Below the pieces are notes generated by a model. It had not been told where the DNA came from, did no database searches, and was given only the letters and a program-made list of their open reading frames with translations. A stretch of 64,000 bases of DNA, from positions 1 to 64,000 of the forward strand of contig CAJXRF010000018.1 in assembly GCA_913058575.1 (NCBI GenBank), given 5' to 3'. This DNA is from an uncultured Bermanella sp. (GTDB taxonomy: Bacteria > Pseudomonadota > Gammaproteobacteria > Pseudomonadales > Oceanobacteraceae). Numbering within the stretch: the first letter of the stretch is position 1; every line of letters begins with the position of its first letter. Below are positions 48,352 through 57,860 of the stretch, piece after piece. Made by a program: the position numbers and the translations under genes.

Positions 48352-49779
48352 ATGTCGCTATCCATTCCCAACTTTGCCAATGCCCGTGTCCTGGTAGTCG
48401 GAGATGTGATGTTGGATCGCTATTGGAGTGGCCCAACGTCTCGCATTAGCCCAGAAGCCCCTGTGCCCGTAGTAAAAGTCAGCGAGATAGAAGACCGTGC
48501 TGGCGGTGCTGGTAACGTGGCGCTAAACATTGCAAGCCTTGGCACCCAAGCTGGTTTGTTGGGTTTAGTGGGTCAGGACAATAATGCCCGCGCTCTCGAA
48601 AGCACTCTTGAACACCCACATATCAACACCCAATTCAGCGCCTTAGACAGCCACCCCACCATCACGAAGTTAAGGGTGTTAAGCCGCCATCAGCAGCTTA
48701 TCCGCTTGGATTTCGAAGAAGACTTTCATCAGGTAGACACCTCCGATATGTTGGCCAAATTTAAAAGCCAGCTAGCTAACTGCGATGTGGTGGTGCTAAG
48801 TGATTACGGTAAAGGCGCGCTAAGTAGCATTGAGCCATTTATTAAAGCCGGCCGCGATGCCGGTAAAGCGGTATTAATTGATCCAAAAGGCAGTGACTTT
48901 AAACGCTACACCGGCGCCACATTAATTACCCCAAATTTAGGGGAGTTTGAAACCGTCATGGGGGTCTGTAAAGACGAAGCCGATCTGGTTGAAAAAGGCT
49001 TTGCATTAATGGAAGACATTCAACTAGACGCATTGTTGGTGACTCGCAGTGAAAAGGGCATGACGCTATTTCAAAAAGATCAGCAACCTATCCATTTGGC
49101 TGCCACTGCCCGTGAGGTATATGACGTAACTGGCGCGGGCGATACGGTCATTAGCGTATTAGCGGCGGCGGTAGCGGCTGGCGACACGCTCAGCAATGCC
49201 ACTGCGCTTGCCAATGTGGCCGCGGCTCTTGTGGTTGCAAAACTGGGTACTGCCACAGTAAGCCTTGCAGAATTGCGCCGTGAAGTGCGTGCCGACGAAC
49301 AAGCACACTCTGGCATATTAGATGAAGATACCCTTGGCCAAATGATTAAAGACGCGCAGGCCAATGGCGAAAACATTGTCATGACCAACGGTTGCTTTGA
49401 TATTTTACACCCAGGCCACGTGAGCTATTTAAAAAGCGCCAAGCAATTGGGCGATCGCTTAATTGTGGCGGTGAATAGCGATGACAGCGTTACCCGTTTA
49501 AAAGGCCCTGAACGCCCTATCAATCCGGTAAGCCATCGAATGGATGTTCTGGCTGGCTTACAAAGTGTCGACTGGGTAGTGCCGTTTAGCGAAGATACAC
49601 CTCAGCGCCTGATTGCCAAGTTATTGCCTAACACACTGGTGAAGGGCGGCGACTACCAGGTAGAAGACATTGCCGGCGGCAAAGAAGTTATGGCCAATGG
49701 CGGACAAGTAAAAGTCTTGAATTTTGAAGACGGTTGCTCCACCAGTAACATCATCAACAGCATTAAAAAGCACCAGTAA
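48352..49779 (+). CDS. hldE: HldE (RfaE), bifunctional heptose-7-phosphate kinase / heptose-1-phosphate adenylyltransferase
   Basis: 475 residues. The N-terminal ribokinase-like domain (about 1-320) has [14 protein letters not shown] and the catalytic [14 protein letters not shown]. The C-terminal nucleotidyltransferase (about 340-475) has [16 protein letters not shown] (HxGH). It makes ADP-heptose for the LPS inner core. It is followed after 47 bases by a lipid A acyltransferase gene. Confidence 0.97.
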   Translation: MSLSIPNFANARVLVVGDVMLDRYWSGPTSRISPEAPVPVVKVSEIEDRAGGAGNVALNIASLGTQAGLLGLVGQDNNARALESTLEHPHINTQFSALDSHPTITKLRVLSRHQQLIRLDFEEDFHQVDTSDMLAKFKSQLANCDVVVLSDYGKGALSSIEPFIKAGRDAGKAVLIDPKGSDFKRYTGATLITPNLGEFETVMGVCKDEADLVEKGFALMEDIQLDALLVTRSEKGMTLFQKDQQPIHLAATAREVYDVTGAGDTVISVLAAAVAAGDTLSNATALANVAAALVVAKLGTATVSLAELRREVRADEQAHSGILDEDTLGQMIKDAQANGENIVMTNGCFDILHPGHVSYLKSAKQLGDRLIVAVNSDDSVTRLKGPERPINPVSHRMDVLAGLQSVDWVVPFSEDTPQRLIAKLLPNTLVKGGDYQVEDIAGGKEVMANGGQVKVLNFEDGCSTSNIINSIKKHQ

Positions 49780-49826
49780 CACCCGTGCTTGGTAACCATT
49801 AAATTACATGTGACGCAAAAATCATT

Positions 49827-50798
49827 ATGAGCAACAGCGATTCTAAAAAAGCAAACGATGAGCCAGATACAAGCTTACTTAAGCTCGAATACTTAAAACC
49901 CAAATATTGGGGCGTGTGGCTCTTTGTGAGCTTTTTATTCGTGTGCAGTTACTTGCCTTTTAAAGCCCAATGGCAAGTGAGCCGCATGCTGGCCTTTCTT
50001 GCTTTTCACCTTGCCAAAAGCCGACGCCATGTGGTGCAGGTGAACGTAGACTTATGCTTTAGCGAGAAATCCGACGAGCAAAAAGCCACTTTAGTGAAGC
50101 AAATTTTCCATGAGAATATGCAAGGCTACCTAGACAGCGGCACTGCTTGGTTTCGTGATATCAATGCCTTTCGAGACCGCATTGAAGTACGTGGCAAAGA
50201 CATTCTAGACAGAGAAACCGCCGACGGAAAAGGCGTGTTACTGGCCGGTGCCCACTTCAGCATCCTCGATTTAGCAGGGGCCTTAACCAGCCTTGTATGT
50301 GATTTAAACGTCACCTACCGCCCCCTAGACAATAAGCTTATGAATGCTGTGATGATGCGGGGACGTATGCGTTTTGTTGAAATGGCCTATCACAAAAAGA
50401 ATATGAAAGGCTTTATTAGCTGTATGAAACGCGGCGGCGTTTTATGGTATGCCCCCGACCAAGATTATGGCCGCAAGCACAGTGCTTTTTCACCCTTCTT
50501 TGGCCGAACTGCCGCCACCATAACTGGCCTAACCTTTTTAGCCCGAGCAGGTAAAGCACGCATCATGCCTTATAGTTACCACAGAGAGGGCTTGACTCAA
50601 AAGTATGTTTTAGAATTTTACGAGCCATTACCGCAAACCGGTGTAGAAGAAGAAGACGCCGCCAATTACAACGCTTGGCTTGAAGGGGTGATTCGTCGCT
50701 ACCCAGCCCAGTACCTTTGGCTACACAAGCGTTTTAAAACCCAACAAAACCCGCAAGACGCCAACCCCTATAAGCTGGCCGCCAAACGCCAGCGCTGA
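49827..50798 (+). CDS. LpxL/HtrB-family lipid A acyltransferase
   Basis: 323 residues with one N-terminal TM helix (about 28-46). The acyltransferase HX4D motif is H143-D148 in AGAHFSILD; APDQDYGRKHSAFSPFFG is the second family motif. It transfers a secondary acyl chain onto Kdo2-lipid IVA. LpxL and LpxM cannot be told apart safely from sequence alone. It lies between hldE and the PlsC-type gene, all on the plus strand. Confidence 0.9.
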   Translation: MSNSDSKKANDEPDTSLLKLEYLKPKYWGVWLFVSFLFVCSYLPFKAQWQVSRMLAFLAFHLAKSRRHVVQVNVDLCFSEKSDEQKATLVKQIFHENMQGYLDSGTAWFRDINAFRDRIEVRGKDILDRETADGKGVLLAGAHFSILDLAGALTSLVCDLNVTYRPLDNKLMNAVMMRGRMRFVEMAYHKKNMKGFISCMKRGGVLWYAPDQDYGRKHSAFSPFFGRTAATITGLTFLARAGKARIMPYSYHREGLTQKYVLEFYEPLPQTGVEEEDAANYNAWLEGVIRRYPAQYLWLHKRFKTQQNPQDANPYKLAAKRQR

Positions 50799-50962
50799 TG
50801 CCAATGGTGCACACCCTATGCACCATTCAATTTCCCTATTGTCACATCCCACTTTCACTTCTATATTGGCTAAATTGAAATTAACTGCGCTGTGAGTTGA
50901 CTGGGAAAAACTATTGGGTAATCCTAGCCAGCTATTGTTTATTACTGCTTCCATTTTTTATC

Positions 50963-51694
50963 ATGACGATTTTATTTTTAGGCCTTAGAGCCACTATTTT
51001 TTACATAGGTTATGCCCTATTGGTGATCTTTTTCAGCACCACTGGCGTGGTATTTTTTAGCTTACTGCCTTATAAAATTCGCAGTAACTACATATTTCTA
51101 TGGAACCGATGCACAGTCTTATGGGCAAGAATCATTTGTGGATTGAAGTTTGAGGTGATCGGCAAAGAAAACCTACCACAAGGCCAAGCCTATGTGGCAC
51201 TTGCCAAGCACCAAAGCCAGTGGGAAACCTTCTTTTTACAGTACTTTTTAGCGCCAGCCAAAATTGTCTTGAAAAAAGAACTCTTAAAAATGCCAGTATT
51301 TGGCTGGGGCTTGAAATTAACAGACCCCATTGCCATTGACAGGGGCAACCCCAAAAAGGCCCTAAAGGACATTCAGCAACAAGGAGTGGCTTCCATTGAA
51401 AGTGGCATATCGGTGTTAATTTTCCCTGAGGGCACCCGTATGAACCCAGGCACCCAAGGCAAATATGCTCGCGGTGGGGCGAACATTGCCGTGGGTTCTG
51501 GTGCGGCAATTGTGCCCATCGCTCATAATGCTGGGGTATTTTGGCCTGCCGATAAATTCATTAAAAAACCCGGCACCATTACCGTCGTCATTGGCAAACC
51601 CATTGAAAGTGAAGGCACAAATAGCCGTGAACTTAACGAACTGGCCGAAAACTGGATTGAAGAAACTGTCGCCAGCTTACCCATGAAGCCTTAA
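50963..51694 (+). CDS. PlsC-family 1-acyl-glycerol-3-phosphate acyltransferase
   Basis: 243 residues from the ATG at 50963; the frame could be extended to a TTG at 50897, but the shorter form aligns with the usual family N-terminus (TM helices at about 8-35). The HX4E variant is H83-E88 in KHQSQWET, and FPEGTR follows near residue 155. Lys in place of Asn before the His is known in proteobacterial relatives. It acylates lysophosphatidate in phospholipid synthesis; as a neighbour of LPS genes it may be one of several paralogues. Confidence 0.88.
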   Translation: MTILFLGLRATIFYIGYALLVIFFSTTGVVFFSLLPYKIRSNYIFLWNRCTVLWARIICGLKFEVIGKENLPQGQAYVALAKHQSQWETFFLQYFLAPAKIVLKKELLKMPVFGWGLKLTDPIAIDRGNPKKALKDIQQQGVASIESGISVLIFPEGTRMNPGTQGKYARGGANIAVGSGAAIVPIAHNAGVFWPADKFIKKPGTITVVIGKPIESEGTNSRELNELAENWIEETVASLPMKP

Positions 51695-51715
51695 ACCCCT
51701 GTTACTTATATAATA

Positions 51716-51744
51716 AAGCCGGTACAAGTTGATTCCGGTTTTTT
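51716..51744 (+). terminator. terminator after the PlsC-type gene
   Basis: Stem AAGCCGG (51716-51722) / CCGGTTT (51735-51741) with one G-T pair, followed by TTT. It lies at the junction with the convergent diguanylate cyclase gene. Confidence 0.65.
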
Positions 51745-53011
51745 ATGGCTCATCTATCACCACGCAATTTCTACCTTGCTCTTTAGCCTTGTATAGGCAT
51801 TTATCGCTACGTGCCATAATGCTATCAGTATCATCCCCATGCTGCGCCATAGCCAAGCCAAAGCTCACAGTCACCTGCGGCACATCAGGGAAACTAAATT
51901 GTGCAATTGTTTCCCGTAACTGCTCCATTTTTTTAAAGGCTTGTTTTGCTGATGTATTAGGTAAAATAATAATAAATTCTTCGCCACCCCAGCGCCCTAC
52001 AAAGTCATGTTGATCGGCACTTTCTTTTAATAGGCTGGCCAAACACTGAAGAATTTTATCTCCCGCTAGATGGCCATGGTTATCGTTAATCGCTTTAAAA
52101 AAATCAATATCCAATAACACAGCACACAAGGGTTGATTACTTTTAAGCGCTTCTGCCAACGCTTTTGGAAAAAAAGCATCCGTACGTGTGCGATTATTTA
52201 ATTGCGTCAATTTATCGGTAATAGATACATTTTCTAAATTAACGTAATCTTGTTCTAATTTATCAGACAACTTATTAAACCAATAAATCAGCACGCCTAA
52301 TTCATCTTTAGCATTGCGCTCCAATCGCTGACTAAAATCACTGCCCCCTAACGCCAACTCTTTCATGCGAATCACCACTTCATGCAGATTTTTTCGCGTA
52401 GAAAAAGATACAAACAACATGACCATAGTAATAAAAATCATAGACAATAAAGAAATCACCACACTCCAAAATATCATAGCATTAAGAGAGTAACTGGTTT
52501 CATTTATAATTTGTCGAAAACGAATATCAATACTTTCACGTAGGCTTTTAATTTGTAAAAGCGTGTCATTATGATAACGCTCTACATTACTAATAATGTC
52601 TTCAGTGTAACTAAAGGATTTTTCATCCATAAGAATACTTTTAGCCAGTGCACTGGCGTTTAAATAGTAATGCTGGAAATTTTCACGGGTCTTTTGTAGC
52701 TGATAAAGGTCAACAATTTCAGGGTATTTCTGTAATTTTAATAAATTACTTTCTACCCTTTGCTTAATTAAAAGTGTGCTTTTAATCCAGTTGCTTTCAC
52801 CCGCCAATACCGCATCTTTGAACTTTTCCCGAAGGTCTTCAAAAAGCTGGGTGTTTTCATGAACAATTGCTAACAAAGGTAGGTAATTGTCGCGAATAGA
52901 CTCAATTTTTTCACTGCTTTGTTGATGCTCTGAATAACTGTAAAAAATAAATACAAAATACAAGATTAAACTGAGAACAGGCACTAAGAGCATTTTTTGA
53001 AAAATGGTCAT
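51743..53011 (-). CDS. membrane diguanylate cyclase (GGDEF)
   Basis: 422 residues. TM1 (about 7-25), a periplasmic helical sensor domain (about 26-178), TM2 (about 179-202), a HAMP-like linker and a C-terminal GGDEF domain are visible. Signature GGEEF is at 342-346 and Mg-binding DIDFFK is at 301. It should make c-di-GMP. The inhibitory I-site RxxD five residues before GGEEF is replaced by DQHD, so product inhibition at that site is unlikely. It is divergent from a porin-like gene with only about 80 bases between starts, suggesting shared regulation. Confidence 0.9.
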   Translation of the reverse strand: MTIFQKMLLVPVLSLILYFVFIFYSYSEHQQSSEKIESIRDNYLPLLAIVHENTQLFEDLREKFKDAVLAGESNWIKSTLLIKQRVESNLLKLQKYPEIVDLYQLQKTRENFQHYYLNASALAKSILMDEKSFSYTEDIISNVERYHNDTLLQIKSLRESIDIRFRQIINETSYSLNAMIFWSVVISLLSMIFITMVMLFVSFSTRKNLHEVVIRMKELALGGSDFSQRLERNAKDELGVLIYWFNKLSDKLEQDYVNLENVSITDKLTQLNNRTRTDAFFPKALAEALKSNQPLCAVLLDIDFFKAINDNHGHLAGDKILQCLASLLKESADQHDFVGRWGGEEFIIILPNTSAKQAFKKMEQLRETIAQFSFPDVPQVTVSFGLAMAQHGDDTDSIMARSDKCLYKAKEQGRNCVVIDEP

Positions 53012-53090
53012 AAGTTTCCAAATTACAGATATAGACTAAAATTAACTTACTGTTTTGTATGTAATTTTAGCCTATATATTTGGAGTTCCC

Positions 53091-54269
53091 ATGCCAATTA
53101 GGAGCATCGCTTACGTGACCAAGCTCCTATGCTGTCTAGTATTTGGCTACTTTGGGCTGATTTCTGGGGCTTTTGGTGAATCTTGGAAAGATCGCGTCTA
53201 TGCCCATGGCTTCTACACACTAGATTTCACCTATTCAGACAGCGAACTGGGGCTGGTGAGTAACGACCGTCAGAGCCGCTCTTATGAAGATGATGCAGCA
53301 GGCCTTAATAATTCAGTATTTGGCGGACAGGTTGAGGCCTTGGTCAGTGATAACCTAAGTACCTTCTTTCAAGGAAAAGTATTTTTTAATGACGATGATG
53401 AGGCTCAATTTACCCTAGACTGGGCTTATTTAAGCTATGACTTTGGTGATGACATCACCATTAGAGGAGGTAAGTTTCTGGTACCTTTATTACAAGGCAC
53501 CGAACTGAGAAGCATTAGCTACTCGCGATTATGGGCAAGGCCACTTATCCCCATAGATGGCGCCAATGGTTTTCATGAATACACAGGGCTTGAACTGCTC
53601 AAACATATACAACAAGATTCAGGCAGTTGGCAATTACAGTTATCCACCGGTAAGCCTAACCATGAAGACGAAGATGGAGAAATTGAAAGTAAAAATCTTC
53701 AGCTATTTTCTGCTCGCTACCAGGGTGAAAGCTTCTGGCTAAGAGCTGCAACCTTGCATGGTAATTACACCGTCAAAGATGGAGACGATGAAATACTCGA
53801 CGATTCTGCTTCAGTATTAATGAGCAGTTTGGAAAGTGAAATCATACTGGGTCCTTATGTATTAAATATGGGCTACGCCACTAGCGATTCAGATATCACC
53901 GTGAACGGAAGTATCTATTATGCGTCGTTAGGTTATCAAATGGGGCACATTACCCCATTTATTTATACCAGTTTAAGCCGCGAACATTATGATAATTACA
54001 ATGAACCACCCCCTCCGGGTTTTGATGATGGCAATGGCCCACCTTTACCTGACCCAGCACCTGAACCTCCTGAAGAAGATGATCGTATTCGTGATGGCGA
54101 TTACGACATTAACAGTATGGCCATTGGCATTCGCTGGCATGCAGGAGAAGGTTATGGCTTTAAAATTCAATGGGAAAACATAGAACAAAAAAATAGTGCT
54201 GGCGTTGATACCGACGACCCGGCAAACGATGGCAACACCTTTACGATATTATTTGAAGGGGTCTTCTAA
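53091..54269 (+). CDS. porin-like outer-membrane beta-barrel
   Basis: 392 residues from the ATG at 53091 (GGAG ribosome site); the frame opens at 53055 without support. A signal peptide ends near SGAFG. Alternating beta-strand pattern with many Asp/Tyr/Gly and a C-terminal FTILFEGVF with final Phe point to a barrel. A proline/acid-rich insertion (about residues 305-345; the motifs PPPPG, PLPDPAPEPP and EEDDRIRDGD occur) should be a long surface loop. It ends in TAATG overlap with the next gene, so the pair is coupled. Substrate unknown. Confidence 0.75.
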   Translation: MPIRSIAYVTKLLCCLVFGYFGLISGAFGESWKDRVYAHGFYTLDFTYSDSELGLVSNDRQSRSYEDDAAGLNNSVFGGQVEALVSDNLSTFFQGKVFFNDDDEAQFTLDWAYLSYDFGDDITIRGGKFLVPLLQGTELRSISYSRLWARPLIPIDGANGFHEYTGLELLKHIQQDSGSWQLQLSTGKPNHEDEDGEIESKNLQLFSARYQGESFWLRAATLHGNYTVKDGDDEILDDSASVLMSSLESEIILGPYVLNMGYATSDSDITVNGSIYYASLGYQMGHITPFIYTSLSREHYDNYNEPPPPGFDDGNGPPLPDPAPEPPEEDDRIRDGDYDINSMAIGIRWHAGEGYGFKIQWENIEQKNSAGVDTDDPANDGNTFTILFEGVF

Positions 54270-54679
54270 TGAAAACCTTCTTCTTACTCATTTATTTATT
54301 GCTTAGCAGCCAGTGCCTAGGGCAAATGGTAGTGGTGATGGCAAAAGACGCCGACATTCAAAATTTAAATGACCAGCATGTGGCTAACATATTTTTAACT
54401 CGCACCAATCGATTTCCTAATGGTTTAAAAGCCATACCCATTGAATTAAAAAATAGCGACATACGGGCGAATTTTTATGAGGAAATATCAGGGAAAAATC
54501 CTACTCAATTAATGGCTTACTGGACCACGCTTATTTTTTCTGGAAAAGGAAAACCCCCCAAAGGGTATAACAATGTTAGCTCACTGATTTCTCGATTAGA
54601 AAATAACCTTGGTTGCATTAGTTACATATCACTGGCTCAGGTAACAGATGATTTAAAAATTGTTTATCGTTTCCCATAA
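54269..54679 (+). CDS. small PstS-like periplasmic binding-fold protein
   Basis: 136 residues. A signal peptide (MKTFFLLIYLLLSSQCLG) is followed by a domain with VVMAKDADIQNLNDQHVANIFLTR, FYEEISGKNPTQLMAYWTTLIFSGKGKPP and a GCISYIS strand. This pattern is found in short PstS-like periplasmic proteins, often encoded next to a porin. It is too short for a complete two-lobe binding protein. Function is not known; phosphate binding should not be assumed. Start coupled to the porin stop. Confidence 0.65.
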   Translation: MKTFFLLIYLLLSSQCLGQMVVVMAKDADIQNLNDQHVANIFLTRTNRFPNGLKAIPIELKNSDIRANFYEEISGKNPTQLMAYWTTLIFSGKGKPPKGYNNVSSLISRLENNLGCISYISLAQVTDDLKIVYRFP

Positions 54680-54716
54680 GCCCAAACCCATCTATTAGAT
54701 TTAAATTAAGGACCAT

Positions 54717-55154
54717 ATGTTATTCATAAATGGCTTAAGCGTATTACTACTTTACCAGCTCATGGGTGAAGTAACCGTGCGTTGGTTAGGGCTACCTGTA
54801 CCAGGCCCCGTTCTGGCTATGATAATGCTTTTTATTTCGCTGGTGATCAAAGGCAGTACCCCTTCAGCTTTGCAGTCTTCTGCCAACACCATATTAAGTC
54901 ATTTATCATTATTATTTATTCCCGCAGGGGTGGGCATTATGGTGCACTTTGAGCGCCTTCAAAATGAATGGCTGCCTATTAGCATTGCCGTATTACTCAG
55001 CACTGTCATTACATTGGTTTTCAGTGCAACGGTTATGCTGCTAATGAACAAAATGTTTAATTTATCAAAAAAACCGACTGAGGATATGCCACTAAATAAA
55101 AGTCTAGATCAGCTACAAAAAGAATTAATTGAAAAGGAGAGTGATCATGGCTAA
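54717..55154 (+). CDS. CidA/LrgA-family membrane protein
   Basis: 145 residues with four TM helices and a polar C-terminal tail. LPVPGPVLAMIMLFISLVIKG and LFIPAGVGIMVHF are LrgA/CidA signatures. In Staphylococcus these holin-like proteins affect murein hydrolase activity; in Bacillus a relative takes part in pyruvate uptake. Its 3' end overlaps the LrgB gene by 8 bases. Confidence 0.9.
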   Translation: MLFINGLSVLLLYQLMGEVTVRWLGLPVPGPVLAMIMLFISLVIKGSTPSALQSSANTILSHLSLLFIPAGVGIMVHFERLQNEWLPISIAVLLSTVITLVFSATVMLLMNKMFNLSKKPTEDMPLNKSLDQLQKELIEKESDHG

Positions 55155-55869
55155 AGAAGGTTTATCTGAAATTTGGGTGTATCTGTCTGCCTCTCCTTTA
55201 ACGGGTTTAACCATTACCTTATTGGCCTATAGTTTTTCCCACAGAATTTATCAAGCCAGTCATAACAATCCACTTTTACACCCAGTTTTAATTTCAGCAA
55301 CCCTACTGATCTCTTTTCTTTTAATTACCGACACCTCTTACCAAGATTATTTTAAAGGCAGCCAATACATACATTTTATTTTAGGCCCTGCCACAGTGGC
55401 TTTGGCGATTCCCATGTATCAGCAAATATCTAAAATCAAACAACTCTGGCTGCCCATTACCGTCACCATGATAAGCGGTGTCAGCGTGGCCGCCATTAGC
55501 TCCATACTAATTTCTAGAGTACTGGGGGCAAGTATTGAAACTCAGATGTCACTGGCCCCTAAATCGGTAACGGCACCTGTGGCCATGGGAATATCTGAAA
55601 AAATTGGTGGACTACCTTCGCTCACCGCAGCATTAGTGGTGATCACAGGTATATTAGGAGCCATACTGGGCACTAAGATTTTGCACGCTTTAAAGTTAAA
55701 AGATCACAGCATAAAGGGCATAGCCATGGGCATTACCGCCCACGGCATCGGCACAGCAAGGGCCTTTCAAGTGAGCTCTGAGATGGGGGCGTTTTCTGGC
55801 TTGGCCATGGCGTTGGCCACGTTTACCACTGCCTTTATTTTGCCGTATTTAGTAAGGTGGCTAAATTAA
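55147..55869 (+). CDS. LrgB-family membrane protein
   Basis: 240 residues from the ATG at 55147, which has an AAGGAG ribosome site; the earlier ATG at 55129 is less likely. Several TM helices and the LrgB motifs ILGPATVALAIPMYQQ, LAPKSVTAPVAMGISEKIGG and HGIGTARAFQ are seen. It forms a two-component membrane pair with the LrgA-like protein; with LytS-type kinases such pairs respond to metabolites. Here a hybrid kinase gene is convergent, 42 bases away. Confidence 0.92.
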   Translation: MAKEGLSEIWVYLSASPLTGLTITLLAYSFSHRIYQASHNNPLLHPVLISATLLISFLLITDTSYQDYFKGSQYIHFILGPATVALAIPMYQQISKIKQLWLPITVTMISGVSVAAISSILISRVLGASIETQMSLAPKSVTAPVAMGISEKIGGLPSLTAALVVITGILGAILGTKILHALKLKDHSIKGIAMGITAHGIGTARAFQVSSEMGAFSGLAMALATFTTAFILPYLVRWLN

Positions 55870-55910
55870 TGATAACTATTCAGGTTTAAATTAATTAATA
55901 AGCAGCAGTA

Positions 55911-57860
55911 CTAGTTTATTAAACCTTCCGTTTTAAGTAACCAGTATCGTATTTTTTCAATTACGATTTCTGTTTCAAATGGTTTGGTAAGAAAGTCATT
56001 CATACCTGCCTGCAAACAACTTTCTTTAGTTTCCTGCAGGGCACTGGCGGTTAATGCTAAAATAGGAATAGACTGGCTATTAGCATGGCGGGATTCACGA
56101 ATGGTACGGGTGGCTTCATAACCATCCATGACAGGCATCAAGCAATCCATTAAAATAACATCAAACTCTTCATGTTTAAATTGCTCCACTGCCAAGCTAC
56201 CATTGACAGCAGTACCCACTATAAAATCATTTTCTTCTAATATCACTTGTGCAATTTCAAGGTTAATTGGGGTATCTTCAACCAATAAAATTCTGGCCTT
56301 ATGTCCTTCAGAACCAAATCGACTACTTTTCCATGCTATTTCTAAATCGTTATTAACCACAGTATGTTCTTTTTTCTTTTTGTTTAGTGATAACTTCACT
56401 GTAAAGTTTGATCCTACCCCAAGCTCACCCTCGGCGGTTATTACGCCGCCCATTTTTTCAGTGATGCGTTTACAAATGGTTAAGCCTAAACCTGTGCCAC
56501 CATAATCTCGTGTGGTGCTAGAATCTGCCTGAGTGAATTCAGAAAATATATTTTCTATCTGTTTTTCATTAATGCCAATGCCACTATCAACCACTGAAAT
56601 ATCAAGCTCTATTTTATTATCGCTCTCTTCAATAATCGTTAATTGAACCTTCACTTCACCGTCATGGGTAAATTTTATTGCATTACTAATTAAATTAATA
56701 AGTACCTGTTTTAGACGTACTTCATCTACCTCCACATCCAGTGTGTTTGATTGACTGTTATGAGAAAATAGCAGCTGAATGCCCTTTTCATGACACTGCA
56801 CCATAAATAGGGCAAGGCAGTGATCAATAGTGGTTAACAAATCACAAGTAATTAAATTTAGCTCCATTTTTCCAGATTCGATTTTTGAAAAGTCTAAAAT
56901 ATCATTAATAATTAATAGCAATTGCGTCCCTGACTGATTAATCGTATTAACATAATGACTTTGCGATCCATCCAAATTAGTAGAGCTTAATAATTCGCTC
57001 ATACCAATAATACCATTTAAGGGAGTGCGAATTTCATGAGTCATGGTGGCTAAAAATTCACCTTTGGCTTTTTCTGAGCGCTGTGACTTTTCCTTTTCTA
57101 AAATAAGCTTTTCCTGTTGTGAATCAAGTGACTCCATTAACGTATTATATTGAGTGGCAAGCTTTCCTATTTCATCATTTGAATGATACCCCGTGGATAT
57201 GGCCATAGATTGATGCTGCCCCTGTGCCATCACACTTACAATGCCATTAAGTGGCGCCACCACGATCCATCTAACCATTAAAAAGATTAGTACCACAGTG
57301 AAGGCCAGCAAAAAAATAATAAGTAACAAAAGATAATTAAAAAAAGGATTGAGAGATTTATCCATCACGCGACTATTCAATACAATGTGCAATACTACTT
57401 TATCAAATGATTTCTTATCCTGTGACACCAAACTAAAATGGTAGCTATAGCTAAATTTCCCACCGACTAACACCTCAAATATATTTTTTTTATTATTAAC
57501 GGCCGCCTGCAATTGCTGGTTAATTACAGGGTCACTAATTTTTGATATGTGTTTATTTTTAAATTGATGCTTATTGCTGGCTAATATTTTTTTATTTTCA
57601 AACCCTAAAAGAAAAATAGTCTCTATATCTTCGTAAGAACCTAATGAATCAATTATACCAAGAATGGAAGATTGATTAGAAGTACGAATAATGGAAGAAA
57701 CTGCAATTTCAGACAACTCTCTTGCTCTCTGCTGGCTTTTTTCTTTTGCCATATCGGCTGACAAAAAATAGAAAAACAACAAAAATGACAATGTCGCCCC
57801 AATTAAAATAAATAGTAGCGGGACTATTAGCTTAAATGAAATAGAACCTATACGAATCAT
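55911..57860 (-). CDS. hybrid sensor histidine kinase
   Basis: 649 residues. TM1 (about 8-33), a periplasmic sensor region (34-174), TM2 (about 175-198), HAMP, HisKA with phospho-acceptor His275 ([11 protein letters not shown]), HATPase with N-box N393, DSGIGI and GGTGLGLTI, then a receiver domain with Asp572 ([12 protein letters not shown]). No HPt or DNA-binding output is fused, so the signal must go to a separate HPt protein or regulator not seen in this window. The start overlaps the stop of the solute-binding lipoprotein gene (ATGA). Confidence 0.93.
   Translation of the reverse strand: MIRIGSISFKLIVPLLFILIGATLSFLLFFYFLSADMAKEKSQQRARELSEIAVSSIIRTSNQSSILGIIDSLGSYEDIETIFLLGFENKKILASNKHQFKNKHISKISDPVINQQLQAAVNNKKNIFEVLVGGKFSYSYHFSLVSQDKKSFDKVVLHIVLNSRVMDKSLNPFFNYLLLLIIFLLAFTVVLIFLMVRWIVVAPLNGIVSVMAQGQHQSMAISTGYHSNDEIGKLATQYNTLMESLDSQQEKLILEKEKSQRSEKAKGEFLATMTHEIRTPLNGIIGMSELLSSTNLDGSQSHYVNTINQSGTQLLLIINDILDFSKIESGKMELNLITCDLLTTIDHCLALFMVQCHEKGIQLLFSHNSQSNTLDVEVDEVRLKQVLINLISNAIKFTHDGEVKVQLTIIEESDNKIELDISVVDSGIGINEKQIENIFSEFTQADSSTTRDYGGTGLGLTICKRITEKMGGVITAEGELGVGSNFTVKLSLNKKKKEHTVVNNDLEIAWKSSRFGSEGHKARILLVEDTPINLEIAQVILEENDFIVGTAVNGSLAVEQFKHEEFDVILMDCLMPVMDGYEATRTIRESRHANSQSIPILALTASALQETKESCLQAGMNDFLTKPFETEIVIEKIRYWLLKTEGLIN

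Noticed and set aside
54269-54679. Calling the short periplasmic protein a phosphate transporter component
   Set aside because: It covers only part of a binding-protein fold, and no pstCAB genes are nearby.
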